From NCBI GenBank assembly GCA_036245805.1, contig BTRK01000004.1, positions 21,142,001 through 21,206,000 of the forward strand: DNA of 64,000 nucleotides, written 5' to 3'. This document shows positions 44,837 to 59,300 of the stretch, piece after piece. The notes beneath the pieces were generated by a model. The model did no database searches. It was given only the letters and a program-made list of their open reading frames with translations, and was not told the origin of the DNA. This stretch comes from Pristionchus mayeri (Eukaryota; Nematoda; Chromadorea; Rhabditida; Neodiplogasteridae). Each line of letters starts with the position of its first letter. Positions within the stretch are counted from its first letter, which is position 1. Both the position numbers and the translations under genes were made by a program.

Positions 44837-47800
44837 ATGCGATCGCAGCAATCAGTATTGATTTACCTGTCCTTCTCTCCATTCACTCCTCGATCTGCCT
44901 ACTGTACTCCCCTACAGTACTCCTTCCAGATGTATGTGTGGGTGTCGGCCTGTCTCGGACTGGTCGACCTCATCGTCGTGTGTGGCAACATCTTCGTTCT
45001 CTATCTTCTCGCCTCTCAGCCATCTCTTCGATCCTCTACCAATTCCCTCGTCCTCTCTCTCACTCTCTCCGATCTCCTTCTCGGTCTCCTCATTCTTCCC
45101 TTCAGTATCATGCAGGTCAGCTCCCTTCTCTTCTCTCCAATTCTCCAAGACGACGATCGAATGACGATGCCAGACAGTAGGGGATTCGTTCCACTGTAAG
45201 CTTGCTCGATATCCTCGAAGTCGTCGTAAGCCACGTGCTTATGAGTTCCTTCTCCTCTAGGTGCTCATGACCTGATATTCGATCTCATATGGGGATGAAT
45301 TCCCTCCTTCGTGACTTGAGTCGTTCCTTCCATAGATCTCAACTATTAATAATTCGTCTCATCTAATTGTTCCTTGTGTCTTCTCCTCTCCTCTCCTTCT
45401 CTTCCTTCTCTTCTCTCATCTCATTTCAACTTCCAATCCATTGCGTGTCTCATCTCGCAATTCGCGTAAATCATAACTGATTCTTTGCCGAAGCCACCCG
45501 AAAACTACGAGATTTTGCCTGAGACGAGCTCGGAGAAAGAGAGATTGAGAGGAAGGAGAAGGAGAAGGAGAAATGATGTGACAGAGTAGGAGGAGTAGAT
45601 GAACTGTATGATGAATAGGCCCATGATTTCTAACATACACGCAATCACGAACATTCTGAAGAATCGGTACATTAGAGAAAAAGAAAGTGATTTGGCAATT
45701 GCGTATGTGAGGGTGGTTCGGAACGCGGAACCGTGTGAAAACCCCCGAAAGGCTTTCGGTCAGTAGAAAACAAGTCGAGGGAGGTGTTAGAAGTCCTCGT
45801 CCCTCCCTATTCATTCCCTTTCAGGAGCACCATGGCAGATGGATGTACGGAGATTCATTCTGCACGATATGGCTCTCCCTCGACGTATTCCTTTCCACTG
45901 CCAGCATCTACAACCTGCTGGCGATTAGTGTGGACAGGTGCGAAGTTCCCCCCCCCTTCCCATCTCTCATCCATCCATTACAGATACATGGCAGTACGAC
46001 AGCCAATCCGATACCCGATCATTTCATCGAAGAAGTGAGTATTAGAGCGACACTGTACCCCACTCGACCTCTTCCCCTCAGCTGTCGTACCTTTCAATGG
46101 TCGGAATAAGGGGAAACTCTCAGAAGAGACTGTAAGGAGAGGGAATAAGTGCACTGCTGTCTGTCGTCTGTCTGTCTGCTGCATTCTCAATTCCCCTTAT
46201 GAATTCCAGACACGGTTTCCTTCCAGTCTATCGCTATTCCTCTTCCTCTTCTTTTCTTTCCTCACGTCACTAATTGTCACGCTCTAATTCTTCATTTCTT
46301 ATATTTGTTTTTGGTCGAGATTGGTGACAATTCCCACTCTTTTTTCACGAGGCTGGACTTGGGGGTCGACAATAATAGAGCCTATCAACATGAGGAGGGA
46401 AAGGGGACCGTTAGGTACGCAAGCAAATATATTTGAGTCCTTTCCTATCTCTGTTTCTTTCTCACATTCTGAGGAACGTCTGATGTTCAAGGACCGTCAA
46501 GGAATCCATTAGAGAGAACCCTCATTCGAAACAGGGGAAGGGGGCAGTCGAGGCAGAGATAGATCCGTGGCCATTCCTTCCCTGAATAGCCTCGTGAAAG
46601 GGACCTCTCACACGCACTTTCTGCTGTATTCCTGTCCTCATTGGGAGTCCACGAGGGGAGAGAGAGAGAAAGTAGAGAAGGAGAGAAGAGTACTGTGGTG
46701 AGAGCTGGATATCACGCGATTCTCCAGTCACTGCCTGGGGGTGTTTGTGAATTAAGTGAGAGGGGTCACTCGAGGGGGTCATCCTCACTCCTCACTCCTT
46801 CCATTCCAGATTCGTCCGTCAGATGATAGCAGCAGTTTGGTTGGCAGCTCTTGTGCTCTCTCTCACTCTTCTTCTCGTTGATCGAAGGAAAGATCCTCGA
46901 GGACTCTGCTCCCCTCTCCTCTTCCCCGATCCCTTCATTCTCGCATCGGCCTCTGCCTCCTTCCTCCTTCCAGCAGTTCTCATGGTGAGTCCTGCCTCCT
47001 TCTCCCTTTGGCCTCTTAGGGAGAGACGGCCCAAATGATCTATTTACTCGTCTCCTTGTCAATCTCTCAATCTGACGAGCGAATCTCGTGTTAGATATCA
47101 GCAGCGTAAACAGGCAAATTCCATGAGAGGAAGGAAGGAAACCATCATCTGGAGGGGCTGGATTACATGTCAAAACAGCGCCCTCCCCTATCCCCTTCAC
47201 CATTACTCGCGTGCGCAGACATTTCCGGAGGAACGAACGATTTCTGACTCGCCTTTCTCCCCACTCGGGTTTTGAAATAGAACAACAGAAAAACAATTGC
47301 TAAGAATGACAACAAATTGAGATAACTTCAGATCGTGCTGAATCTTCTGATCTTCCAACGAGTTCACACAAGTCGTCGATCGAAGAGTTTCTATGTGAAG
47401 AAGGGGAAGAAGAGCGGAGATTCAATGAGGATTCACAGAGGAAGAACGAGTAGTAACAGTCACAGCGAGTCACTAGTGAGTAAACGAGGGAAGGACCAAT
47501 CGATAATCAACCCTTGTAGGTCAAAGTCTGCTCGAGATCTGACTCGATGAGTGGATTGGAGAGGAAGCTGCCGAAGGAGAAAGAAGGGAGGAAGGACAGC
47601 ATCGGACAAGAATCAACCAAGACAATCTCCAGTGATAAGACACCCAGACATTCGAATGGTGAGCTGATTGAGACTTGTCGATGGACATAGGGAAGAAGAA
47701 AGGCTCATCTCTAGGCCAATTCATTAGAAATTGTCTCGTCCGGACGTAACTTATGCTGTAACGAACGTAATTACTCTGTTTTCATTCCTAGTCCACCTTC

Positions 47801-48733
47801 TTATTTTCTCATCTATTTCTCGGTATGTCACTACTCCTCACAGTCGTCTTCCCATTGGGGAGAGAGAGAGAGAGAGAGAGAGATACTTCTCAGTTATTCC
47901 CAGATTGTCTTGACCTTGTTACTCCTCCTCTCTCAATGTTTCACCCCATCAAGAATGCCTGATTAGATTGGGGGAAAAGAACGAGAATGCGAAGTGGGAA
48001 GGGGGAGGGGGGGATGGTTCATCCCTCGAGTGATCACTTATTCCTTCCAGGTTGGTCTGATTCTCCTCACGTGAATTCTTCTCAAGTCCGTGCTCTCTTT
48101 TCCAATCTCCTCGTCGTTTCTCTTGCTCACACTAAGAAGAAGACGGAGGCTCTCTCCACCATCTCCAAGTGAGTCCAACCAGTCGTTTACTCCCCAACTG
48201 TTTACATGAAGGGAAGAAGAGTGGAGTGGTTGATCTTTGATCTCTTGCAGGGGTCGAGGTCTTGCTCCTTCCCTCCGCACTGAATTGCGAGTCGCCCGAA
48301 CAACTTCAGTGGTGGTGGCAGCCTTCGTCTTCTGCTGGTTCCCCTTCATGACCATCTATCTGCTGCAGGTGAGGAAGAGAAGGGAAGAGGAGGGAGAAGA
48401 CCCCCCCTCGGTTGACACCGTCGGTGTTGTCGTGATCAGCCAAGTGAGAGGAAAATCGGAATAGGAGAAGGCGAGAAGATTGAGAAGGCTTAGTGAAAAG
48501 AGGAAGTGAACTAGTCCACTGCAATCATATTAAAAATGCATTTTAATAAGGTCCTTTTGCAGGCGTACGATATGTGTGCGTATGGGGTGTGCGTGCCCAC
48601 GTGGCTCTTCACCTTCACTTTCTGGTTGGGATACGCCAATTCTGCTCTCAACCCCATCCTCTACGCTGCTTTCTCCCGAGATTTCCGCACTGCATTCAGA
48701 AAAGTGATCATGCAACCACAAAGATCGCGGTAA
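44837..48733 (+). CDS. Rhodopsin-class GPCR, biogenic-amine type
   Basis: A class A receptor from about nine exons. Exon 1 has TM1 ([16 protein letters not shown]) and TM2 ([16 protein letters not shown]). Exon 2 (45826-45940) gives TM3 with [20 protein letters not shown], whose Asp is the amine-binding position 3.32, ending LAISVDR. Exon 3 completes the DRY motif with [11 protein letters not shown]. Exon 4 holds TM4 and TM5. A Lys/Ser-rich third intracellular loop spans exons 5-7. TM6 is [12 protein letters not shown] (CWxP motif) and TM7 is [14 protein letters not shown] (NPxxY), ending at TAA 48731-48733. Asp 3.32 suggests dopamine, serotonin, tyramine or histamine, but the usual TM5 serines are not obvious, so the ligand is open. 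The start at 44837 is provisional; translation could begin at [10 protein letters not shown] (44931) or an upstream exon. Confidence 0.85.
47860..47883. repeat. (GA)n microsatellite
   Basis: Twelve GA dinucleotides in an intron of the amine-type GPCR. Confidence 0.9.
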
Positions 48734-50370
48734 TCTTTGATCTATGAAGTAGTTCAAACTTTCCCTCTGATCTCACTCCAATTCTCCCTCAATCTCAAAA
48801 GGCAGAAATGATCTCCATTGTCTCTTCGATTCGAGTTCTTTCCTCTTTAGTTCACATCCCAAATGGTTCTTTTCCTCCTCGGGAGATTCTCTCTCCTCTC
48901 TCTCCTTCCATCTCAAAGAGTGCCACCCATTCCTCCCGATTCGCCCCTTCCTTCCCATGACGCCAAACCAGTGTTCATATTGTCGCTACAACCGTACGTG
49001 TACTCTCTCCCCTGGGTATGTTATCCCTTCTCTCCATTCTCAATGCTACGGATACCGATAAATAGATGTCCTCTCTATATTTTTCACTCGAAGACAATAA
49101 CACACACTAAGACTTCACCTCTCACTTCTGTGGATATATTACAGACCAGAGTGGAATACATTATGCGAAAAAGGTGAGACTCGGAAATCGACTGTAAGTA
49201 AAAGCGATTGATTGTGAATGTTTAACAAGTTGTTGAAGTAGATTCCTCTGTAGGGAATGGCACGGCGTAGGTGCAAGTGAAGATTGAAGGACGAGGGAAT
49301 GGACGGGCTACCGAGAATCAAAGATGAATATCGTGAGAGATAACAGTAAACACAGATTAGAAAATGAATCTCTGGAGGTAACGGGCAAAGTGCTACTTAT
49401 TTTTAGTTTTTGAACGTGGCATTCGATGAATGGACAGAAAAAAGTTTGAAATAGGGTGAAAGATCGGCCGATTCACCTGCTGGAGGACCAGTGAAACCGC
49501 GAAAAGAAATGAACGAATGATGTCGAGATGAAGGCTCGATTCTGGGAATTGGAATAGTGACAGCTGGAAGATCGAATTGGAAGAGAGGGGATCTCAGAAA
49601 GAATTGCAATAGAGACTGAGTGGATTAAGGAATAATTGGTTATGAATATATTACGATTACATGGGAAGCAACAAACAAAAGCGAAGTTCAACACTAGTTT
49701 AGCAAAAATATTTACTTTTCGACGATAATTGCTGTACTCTTCCAATTCGTCGTTCGTCTCAATCACTTCAATCTCAATTCGACCAATGGTTTTGTTGTTG
49801 CCTACATCTTCAATTCGATTGAAAATTTTCAAATTTTATTTATCTTCACTCTTGCTTCTACAAAAAAACGGAAAAAGTATGGATCGATATTGGATTTGAA
49901 TGGAACTCGAATAGAGGGGAACTTCACTGGTGGGAAAATGAAGGATAAGGAGCACATTGAACTTCCGAATGGGGAAAGAGTCTAGAGGTTAGGATGGGGG
50001 ACGATACTACTTGTTTCTCTATTACATTGAAAGAACTGAGAGTAGAACATTCTACCGGAATCAAAAACCGAGATAAGGGGATAAAGAAGGGACTTCTTAA
50101 GGGCGCGTGATACAGCGTGAAAGGGAACAGAAAGATGGGAGAAAGGCCATTAGCTTAAATCACTATTAACACTTATTATCGACAGCCTCCCAATGTACAT
50201 AATTGGTGGGAAAGAAGAAAAAGGGACGAGTTAAGGAGTAGATCAAAACTTAGCAATCTGTAGTGAGCAATCGACTGTTAGGGGGACTGTTACTGTTGAG
50301 ATACCCTTGGATGGAGTAGTAACACAATGATACGAGGAGGGGACCCGTGACCTACCAACCAATGGAAGCA
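48734..50370. other. Intergenic between converging GPCR and hecd-1, no gene seen
   Basis: The GPCR 3' end and the hecd-1 3' end face each other here. One minus-strand open stretch near 49760-49832 reads like protein (IEIEVIETNDELEEYSNY) and ends at a donor-like GTAAAT, but it has no ATG and no clear acceptor. I do not call it a gene. Confidence 0.45.
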
Positions 50371-53300
50371 TCAGTTGAGATGGAATCCCTTCTCATTGCA
50401 GGCAGTGAGCAGTCGTTCCCTCATTATCTCACTCGACGAGTACTCAGGCAGTTTGAGATAGTGGACACAAGTGTTCACTGATGGATACGATCCATCTCCC
50501 GATTCCACCTTACGAACGATCGTCAGACGGGGATGCAGATTCGCCAGACCACCTACAATGGAGAGAGAGGGTAGAGAGAGGCTGAGTGTCTAGCGTTTCA
50601 TGGTCGAATTCACATAGTCCACATTTCTACAGTAACTCCCACGTACCAGGAGGTAGATTGGAGCATCCAGTGGCGAATTGGAGGAATCGCTTCCTCTCTG
50701 CTCCACTCATCTCAACGAGGACATCCACAAATCGGAGGAAGACCTGCAGAGGGAAGAAGATTGATACACCATCCATAATATCCATCGAGTGACAGGGAGG
50801 TCCTTCTCTACTCACGGGTGACTCCCTGGTGTAGCCCAGTTTGGGTTCGGTGTAGTTGATGATATCCTCCCTCGTCCACTCTGGAGTCTGCTCACCCGAG
50901 ATCAGTCTCTGCAATGATCGTGTTATGAATAACGTTTGCAGCTATAAATGACTCGATTCCCCTCCTAACCTGTACTTCCTCTGGGGAGAATGCATTGAGT
51001 GAAGAGAGGGGGAAGACTCGATCGAATCCCTGGCGGAAGGCGATCACCTGCACACACACATTAGACCACTCACTCACCATCACAGAGCATTTCCCTTTTC
51101 TTTTCAATTCAACTCCATAACAACCAACTACAATCACACGTCATCAAATGCCCATTTTTCTGTCAACGTCGATAGCGTCATCGGAGAGCAACAAAATATA
51201 CCTGAGGGCGAATTCCAGAGTTGAGATAGAACTCGCGACACTTGTCCACGTAGAGATCAACGTTCTCGATCGTCACGTCAATATCCGCGCCTCCTGAGAA
51301 ATATATAATATTTAATTAGTCCTACCTATCAATAGTCAATGCTACCGTACCCTCGATCAGTTCCATCTCCTCGTAGGTGAATACGGTAGAGGGCGGATTG
51401 ACAGTGAAGTTGAGACCGAGTTGATCGATGGAGCATCTCGTCCCGTTTATCGACATCGTTAACTCCTCCAGACGACGTCTGCAGTCCATCCATTCACGAC
51501 TACCGTACTATCCTACAGTACCTCTTGGTCTCCTGTTTGAGTGACTGATCTGCCTCGATTCCTCTCTTCCTGGCAACGAGTGCACTGAGTTCCTTGAGGA
51601 AGAGTCCCTTCACGGGGTGAACCTGCAGGGGAGAAGGCACTCATTACAACATCATCCATTTTGTTAGTAGTCAAAAGAGCATGAGCAAATGGTGGATCAA
51701 TTGGGGTAAAGTATTGACCTCCTCGAAATCGTCCAGATCGAGTACTCCGTCAGTCTTCATCGGTTTGTCGTGCGAGACAGCGGGATGAGTGACCAGTTTG
51801 AGGAAGGAACGAGCGAGGGGAAGATCCACCAGACGACCGTCTTGCAGAACCTAAGGAGCGAGCAGATTACACTCCCATCTACCAGGCACCATCTTGGAAT
51901 TCGAAGATCTCCATGTTTATCCAGAAAATACCAATAAATGGTGACCTTGGCGAGGAAGATGCCGAGTATCTTGAACAGTTCAGTTGCTCTCTTGCTGTCC
52001 TTGCTGTGAGGAGGAAGGGGGGCAGGGAAGAGACCCGATGAACGACGAACATAGTATCTGCAGAGAGGGAATGAGTCAGAGGGGAGGGGACAAGGCCAAT
52101 CGAGGATACATCGATCAACGGTACACCTTCTAAGGGTAGCAAGTAGCAAGACTGCAAGTGTTTTCTCACCCGGGGGGTTTCTTTCCCTCTCCGAGATCCA
52201 GTTCGCTCTCTTCCATTTTCAGTTGACTCTCATCTGCATCGTCGCACATCCAGATGGCCAGACACTTCTTCTGCAACTCCGCCGCCACCTAAAAAAATTG
52301 TCCATGACAAATCCATGACATGATAAAAAAATAAAAATGAGGCGAACGTAAATAACAGAAATAGCTGTCTCTCATTCACTAACCAGGGCGTAGAACTCCA
52401 AGGTGGGGCCGAGTCCAGTTCCTTCCTCTCCCGTGTACTCAATCTCCAGCACTGCCTTTCTGTCGGCGTGGAAGCGAAGGAGACGAATAGCCTGCTCCAG
52501 CAGCTCGTTCTCATTGCGGCAGATCTGCAAGGGGAACAGTCAGTCCATCCCCCCCTCCCTCTCCCCTCACCTTGACTCTCTCGTGCTTGATCCTTCCCAG
52601 TCTGAATTCGTACTGGTCGTCTCTCCGTGCACTGGCGAGTGCTGCATTCGCACTTCCCCCTCTGCTTCTCTCGAGGGCGGCATCCCTTCTACTCTGCAGC
52701 CACACGATAGAACGAGAGACACCGAAGGACGTCGCTTGCAGATACAACTGACTGCAATCAAACAAGAATTTGGACAGTGTCGAGGGTACGGTGGCTAGGG
52801 GTAATTAAATTATCGATAGGTTGACTAACCGAGTCTCGATGGAGAATAGGCAGGGATACTCGAAGACGAGCTTGGCACACCAGGCAGGGAGGATTCCAGC
52901 TGAGACAACCAGGGGATCGGAAAGCTCCTGCAAGCATTATTCACACCATCCAACGATTCAAAGATCCAATAGAGGCAGAATCAGAGCTCATTTTGAGCAA
53001 CAAATAGTGCAACTTCCAAGCTTCCATTAGAAGGAAATAGCGTGGGAAAATAACGGAACTTAGTCGAAAACAATTCATTGCTAAGATGAGGGAAATCTAG
53101 ATTATTCCTGTTTCCTTGAATGGCAAAACCACCAGAGACAGTTGACTGACCTGCTTGAGCTTATGAGTGATCTTCTCCGAGATGAAAACATCGGGAGTGA
53201 TGTCACATTCGGGAAGGAGTCCGCCCACTCTCTTCAGCAGCAGAAGCACTCCAAGCACCTGAATGAACATCCACTTGCACTTTACCACAATAGAGTCATA

Positions 53301-56300
53301 TTGTGCTTCACATAGTCAATAAACACTTTCAGTACTCGTTTTGAGAGGAGACACGAAAATATAAAGTGAGTGTACCTCCTGTACATTGGCAGGGATGATA
53401 TCGACGGGATTGAGTGGCGAGGGCGTCAATTTCGATGGCTGAGCTGCGTCCTCGTAGTAGATGTTCCACGATGAATCCCAGATACGACGACAGCCATCAG
53501 ACTGAAAGGAGAGCAGTCTCTAGGACTATAGCAGATCATGATCCACTTCTTGAGGTAGCATAGTGTGTCATATCTGATCAAGAATATCGATATTTGAGAT
53601 GTGTACCTGACTCCATCCCAGATGGTTGACGATGGCCTGGATGTACTTGAAGATGCACTCGTCGTCTTCTTCCATCTCCACAGTCACATTCTCCACTCCC
53701 AATTGATTGGGGCCAACCATGAAGAGACGAAGACGCACGTCCGATTTCATCGAGGCCAGCGGTTGCTGAAGATGATCCATGGGGAGGGAAAAATATACTC
53801 AATTTCTAATTATCTTTTCGATAAGATATATGAACTTGGAGTGAAAGAATACAAGATCCGTGTAGTCTGACCATGGTGGCAGCATGGATGGCCACTGGTT
53901 GATGGGGAGTCGAAGAGGTGGAAGCAGCAGAGGAAGAGGAATGGGCAGAGGGCAACTCGATGTCCACTGTCTGAATGGAACACTAATGCTACTCTTTCCG
54001 AGAATACAACTCGACATCACCGACCCACTTTCGTTTCCCAGAGTATTACTATCCATTATCTTTTAATTTTTATTTCGTCTCATTTTAGCGCGCCCACCTG
54101 CTTGGCATTAGTCCTTCCTGGTCTGGGGTCGAATGCGGGGATGAGAGCATTGAAGGTGCACTTGAGGATGAATTCATCGTCGAAGTGACGGAGATGGAAT
54201 GCATTCACACCACGCTCACTGAACAAGGGGAATTATAAATATGTCCAAAGAGGAAGTACTGTTGAATATCAGGCCTCTCACGAGAGAATCGGGACAACGA
54301 GTTGACATTCAAATTTTAAGAAATTCAGTGTTTTATGTCTCCATTCAGTACTTGCCTAGACTAGACTAAAACCGAAGTTTCAGATTTTTATCATGCGCTG
54401 GAGCTGCTGCAGGTTGCTGCGAAGTTCTGAAAATGACCACTGTTTTAAGAGGTTTTCACACATCAAAATGGTCGTTTTTCATCTCAGAAGTGGTTTTATG
54501 ATCAATAGATAGATTTTGGCGGAAGTTGTTCATTTTTAACATTTGCGACTGTGCAGCACAAGTATGCCAAACAAGTTTTTAATTTATAACTTGAACGCTG
54601 ATTTTTTCCCAAGAACAAATTTTCCGCAGTTTTGTAGAGCTTGAAATTCTGTACAAGGCATATTTTTTGCGAAATTTATCTCTGTGGTCCTGGTAGTTTC
54701 CCAGAGCGCCGATAGTCTCGCAGTGGGCTGCACGTCTGAAGTCTCAATCTCAAGGTCGCGGGTTCGAATCCCGGCCGTGGAAACAATTTTTTTTGCCAAT
54801 GCAAATTTGTGCGGAAACTTCCTTAAATGTGCTAAAATGATGAAAGAATCAAACAAAACAATATTTTTCGCCTCCGGGAGTAGAACCTGCGACCACAACC
54901 CCCCGATTTCCCTTTTGCAGCCCATTGCAAGGCATTCGACGCTCTGGGAAACAATCAGGACCACAGAGATAAATTCCGTAAAACATACGTCTTGTACAGA
55001 ATTTCAAGCTCTACAAAACAGCGAAAAATTTGCTCTTGGGAAAAAATCAGTGTTCAAGTTATAAATTAAAAACTTGTTTGACATGATTGTGCTGCAACGG
55101 TCGCAAATGTTAAAAATGAACAACCTCCGCCAAAATCTATCAATTGATCATAAAACCACTTCTGAGATAAAACACGACCACTTTGATGTGTGAAAACCTC
55201 TTAAAACAGTCGTCATTTTCAGAACTTTGCAGCAACCTGCAGCAGGTGCAGCGCATGATAAAAATCTGAAACTTCGGTTTTAGGCTAGTCTAGGCAAGTA
55301 CTGAATGAAGACATAATAAACTGAATTTCTTAAAATTTGAATGTCAACTGAAAATGTCGATTTGTCCCGATTCTCTCGTGAGAGCCCTGATATTGTAATG
55401 ATTGGGATTGACGTGCACGTTCGATGAAGATAAGTAATAAAGAAGGGATGACTTACGCTTTGCCCGAGTCCTTGTTGATTCTGTCTGCATTCCTTCCTCC
55501 CATCATCAATTGAGAGAGAGTCTTGAAGTTAACACGCAGAGACGATCCATCTGCCGTGCCTAAAGAGAGTCAATTGCACCAAGTGAGTATCTTCCATTAC
55601 TCATCAATTATTTTTTCCATCTATGATTACATTTGTCCCATCTCTCAAAGGTAAAAAGGTTAATCTGCTGACCCTTGAGCAGAGAAGCGAGACTCTCGAC
55701 GGGAAGTCCCCCAGCCATGGAGAATTCCTCCTCCAGATCATCCTCGTTTCCATCCACCTAAACATTCATTTTGCCTCTTTCCAACATTTTCTTATGAAAG
55801 GGATAGACTACTCACATCATCGTACATCTCCTCATCTTCAAAGTCCTCTCCCTCTCCGTCGACAGAATTGGATGGTTCGAGCATCTGGAGAAGAGATGGA
55901 TAACTAAAGGATCATTCCTCCTCCCCTCCACTCACGTGCTGCATGAGACTCTTCATGGCGTCAGCATAGCTGCTTGCCTTGCTCTTCACCGCAGCCACTG
56001 CCTTCTTCCCAGCTGAGGCTGCTGCAGAGGAAGGAGTCGAGGAGGAGGAAGGAGCAGGAGTCGAGGTGGAGGGAAGCACCGAGTGATGACGACCTGCTGT
56101 CGACGACTGAAATGAACCATTCAACGTGTTATAGGAGACGATTCTATTCTGGAGAAGGATCGGGTCACTCACGGGGCTTCCCTCGCTCAGGAGTGCATCC
56201 ATCGAGTAATCGGCTGCGAAATCCCGCAGTCTCTCCAGGAATTTCCGCTCTCCCCCGAAGGAATCGAGAATAGCGGCCAGAGTGTCCGGCGAACTCTTGT

Positions 56301-59300
56301 TGTGCTCAGATCTGCAAGGACAACATTAGCACAAACATTTAAATGTTGAATAGATTGGATAAAGAAGGGGAGAGTGGATACTTCGTATCATCGTGTTCCT
56401 CCTCTCCATCCTCAGTTCCTTCCTCTTCTTCATCCTCGTCTTCCTCATCCTCTGCATCTTCCATCTCCTTCAGAAGGGCATTCTTCAGATTGGGAGTAGA
56501 GGCAGACAGGCTGCAACGTTTATTATTCCTCTCACTCCCCATCATCATTCGTTCAGCAATCATCATGGCCCAGAAATTTCCTCCTATCACCCCCCGATGC
56601 ACCCCTGTCCTTCCCTTCCCTTCCCTTCCCCTCACCTCTTGCTGTTCCCACTGGTGTCACTCTCTGCTGCTTCCTTCGCCTCTTCAATCTCATCCTCTAC
56701 CACTTCGATGCTTCCATTCAATTCATCCGCCACTGAGTCCTCCCCGTCCATGAAAGTCTGCAATTGAATGAGTGAGGTGGTCAAAGGGAACTTCTCTGCT
56801 TACTTCTCTCGTCTCATCAAACAGCGCCTCCATTCCCATCGATCGACCTGCCGTGTAGCTGCAACAATGTATGGATCAGTATGGAATAATTAATCAATAT
56901 TCGATCTCATTCCCACTCCTCCTTCCGTGCACCGTGTACTCACTTGGCGAGTATATTCTCGAGGGAGGGCGTCTGGTGCTGCAGGGACTCGGCCGAGGCT
57001 GCCTGTCCAGTGGCTGACACCGACACGGGCGGCACTCGCTCCTAGAACCAATCAGTTTGGAATACGCATAGTTGGAATACTGTAACGTCATATGAATAGA
57101 AGGATACCTCGACGAGATTGGTGGTGCTCATCGACTTCTTGCCTATGGTGGACGAGGTGGAGCAGGAAGAAGAGGAGGCAGTGCCTGTAATACACCATTC
57201 ATCACTAATTCTAACACTGAATACGATGGCATCTTCCCATGCAACAGGTAGAATGATCTTACTAGGGACGACTCCAGCCCCGCTTCCTCTCTTGTTCCTC
57301 AATCCGAGTGAATTGGAGAGGGAGGAGAGACCGGGCAGATTGGCGAAGGGAGACGAATCGGCCAGAGGAACGGAAGGAGGGGCAGAGCCATCCATCGCCG
57401 TCTGCAGAGAGAGAGATCATATAGTTAATGATTCAGACATCCATAATCAGCAGAGTAGAATTTGCAATTCAAACGTACCAGATCGTACTTCCCGTCAGCT
57501 CCCCATCGATAGCTGTTGCTGTATCCATTGCCCATCCAATGGATGTCTATCCATCCTGCTTCGGGTGGTCCCATCACAGTTCCCTCTGCTCCCTCTCCTC
57601 CATCCTGCTCTGCCCATGCCCAATCGGGGCCACGAGTCACTCTGCATCGAGTGATGTCCACCGATTGACGAGCACGACGAGAAGAGAGACGAACTCTGCA
57701 CCAATTCTAATTATATTTCAGATACACATGAAATCGCCGGTATCGAGTTTAACAAATCGCACAATCTATTATTTCCTCTCCCCCTTCACTCACCTCGATG
57801 CGAGTACTTTGTTGCTGCTGGATGAGACAGATGGCTGCATCGATCGAGCCACTTCCATGCACTTCTCCATCGACCTTCAATTCCTCCCTCCATCCCCTGT
57901 CCCCCCTCCCTCTGACTGACCAGACTCTGAATCGGTTGTTCATTCCTCCTGCGACGAGACTCTCGATGTACTCCTTCTCCTCTGCATTCCTCCCCACTGC
58001 CCGAGAGGGACGAGTGGGAGTACCCGCCTTGCTGCTCTTCTTCGACTTCTCTGCAACCAATCACTTCCTATTCCATCTGTCTAGTTGTTCTCATCCCCCC
58101 TCCTCCTCACTCTCTTCTACTCACCAGGATGAGGTAGCTTGGAGGGGGCGGATGCGTGAAGGGGATGGCCGAGTCCTCCCATTGGAGGGAAGGGAGAGGA
58201 GAGAGGAGTGGAGATGGGCAGACGAGACTTCTTCTCCCCCTTCTCACTCTCACTACGAATCTCCTTCTCCACTGCCTCAATCACCTGTAAGGAGAAGGAT
58301 TAGATGAGCAAGAGAACACTCTCGTGATATTTTGATTTGTGAATTGATTGAAACAACAATATTGCAAAAAAAAAGATAAAAGTAATCTCTCACCGTTCCA
58401 TACATCTCGAATCCGGAGAGGGAGAGATAGAAGGTGGATCCCGATGAATTCTCTCCATTCTGGGCGATACGGAAGTAGCGGAAGGGGCCTGAACAACAAC
58501 AGTCTATGATATCAGTTTAAATACTCGATGTCAAATACTACAACGACCGAGATACCCCTCACCCTTGGATCCCTCGATGGGGAAGGTGGCAGTCGATCCC
58601 GGCTCAGTGAGGGAAGTGTCGTTCTTGTGGAAAGAGAGGATCTCCCACACTCGATTGTCGTTCGAACCCTGATGTGAGTAGAATTGCAATCGATACTCCG
58701 TGACTGCAGTATACCTGGAATAGCCAGTTCCTGAGGGCGGATCTAGAGTATCCTCGTGAGTGTCTCAGGGTGTAATTCGACGGCTTGATCGATGCTCCCA
58801 TGTCGATCGTGAAGTGGCTGTTCCTGAAAGAAATCGTGAATGGAATACCACAATTTGTTTGCAATCGGCCCTCACAAGTTTGATATAATTTTCAAAAAAA
58901 AAATCAGTTTGTTACCCATTTGCAATCAATAACACGACATCACTCACTTGTCATCTCCAGTGTGGCAGTTGAGTGCATTGGGGTCTCTTGAGAGGATGTC
59001 CTCTGGTCTTCCGAATGGCTGTCTGGGCGAGTCCGAACTGCTGGCCACGACGACTCCCACACTTGCGGGATTCGTCCACTCCTGCTCACTCCTCCCGTTA
59101 GTACCCAGCCAGTAGATGATACCTGCAAGGAGGATTCATTGCAAGTGATCAGGCCCCGTGGTAATCTTGCTTTACTGGCATTGTAACACCGAACTTCCAC
59201 TCACCATTCTCATCGAAATCGGAGGTGTAAGTGAAAGTGAGTGGTTCTCCCTTCTCGTTCGACTCCTTGATCTGCTTCATTGACTTGTATGTCGTGCGGG

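Noticed and set aside
49740..49832. A protein-like minus-strand stretch with IEIEVIETNDELEEYSNY.
   Set aside because: It has no ATG, no convincing acceptor and no partner exons; left as a curiosity in the intergenic region.
54584..55064. Two overlapping 126-residue frames on opposite strands containing [13 protein letters not shown] segments.
   Set aside because: They are the two arms of foldback element 4, with the tRNA-like stretch in the middle.
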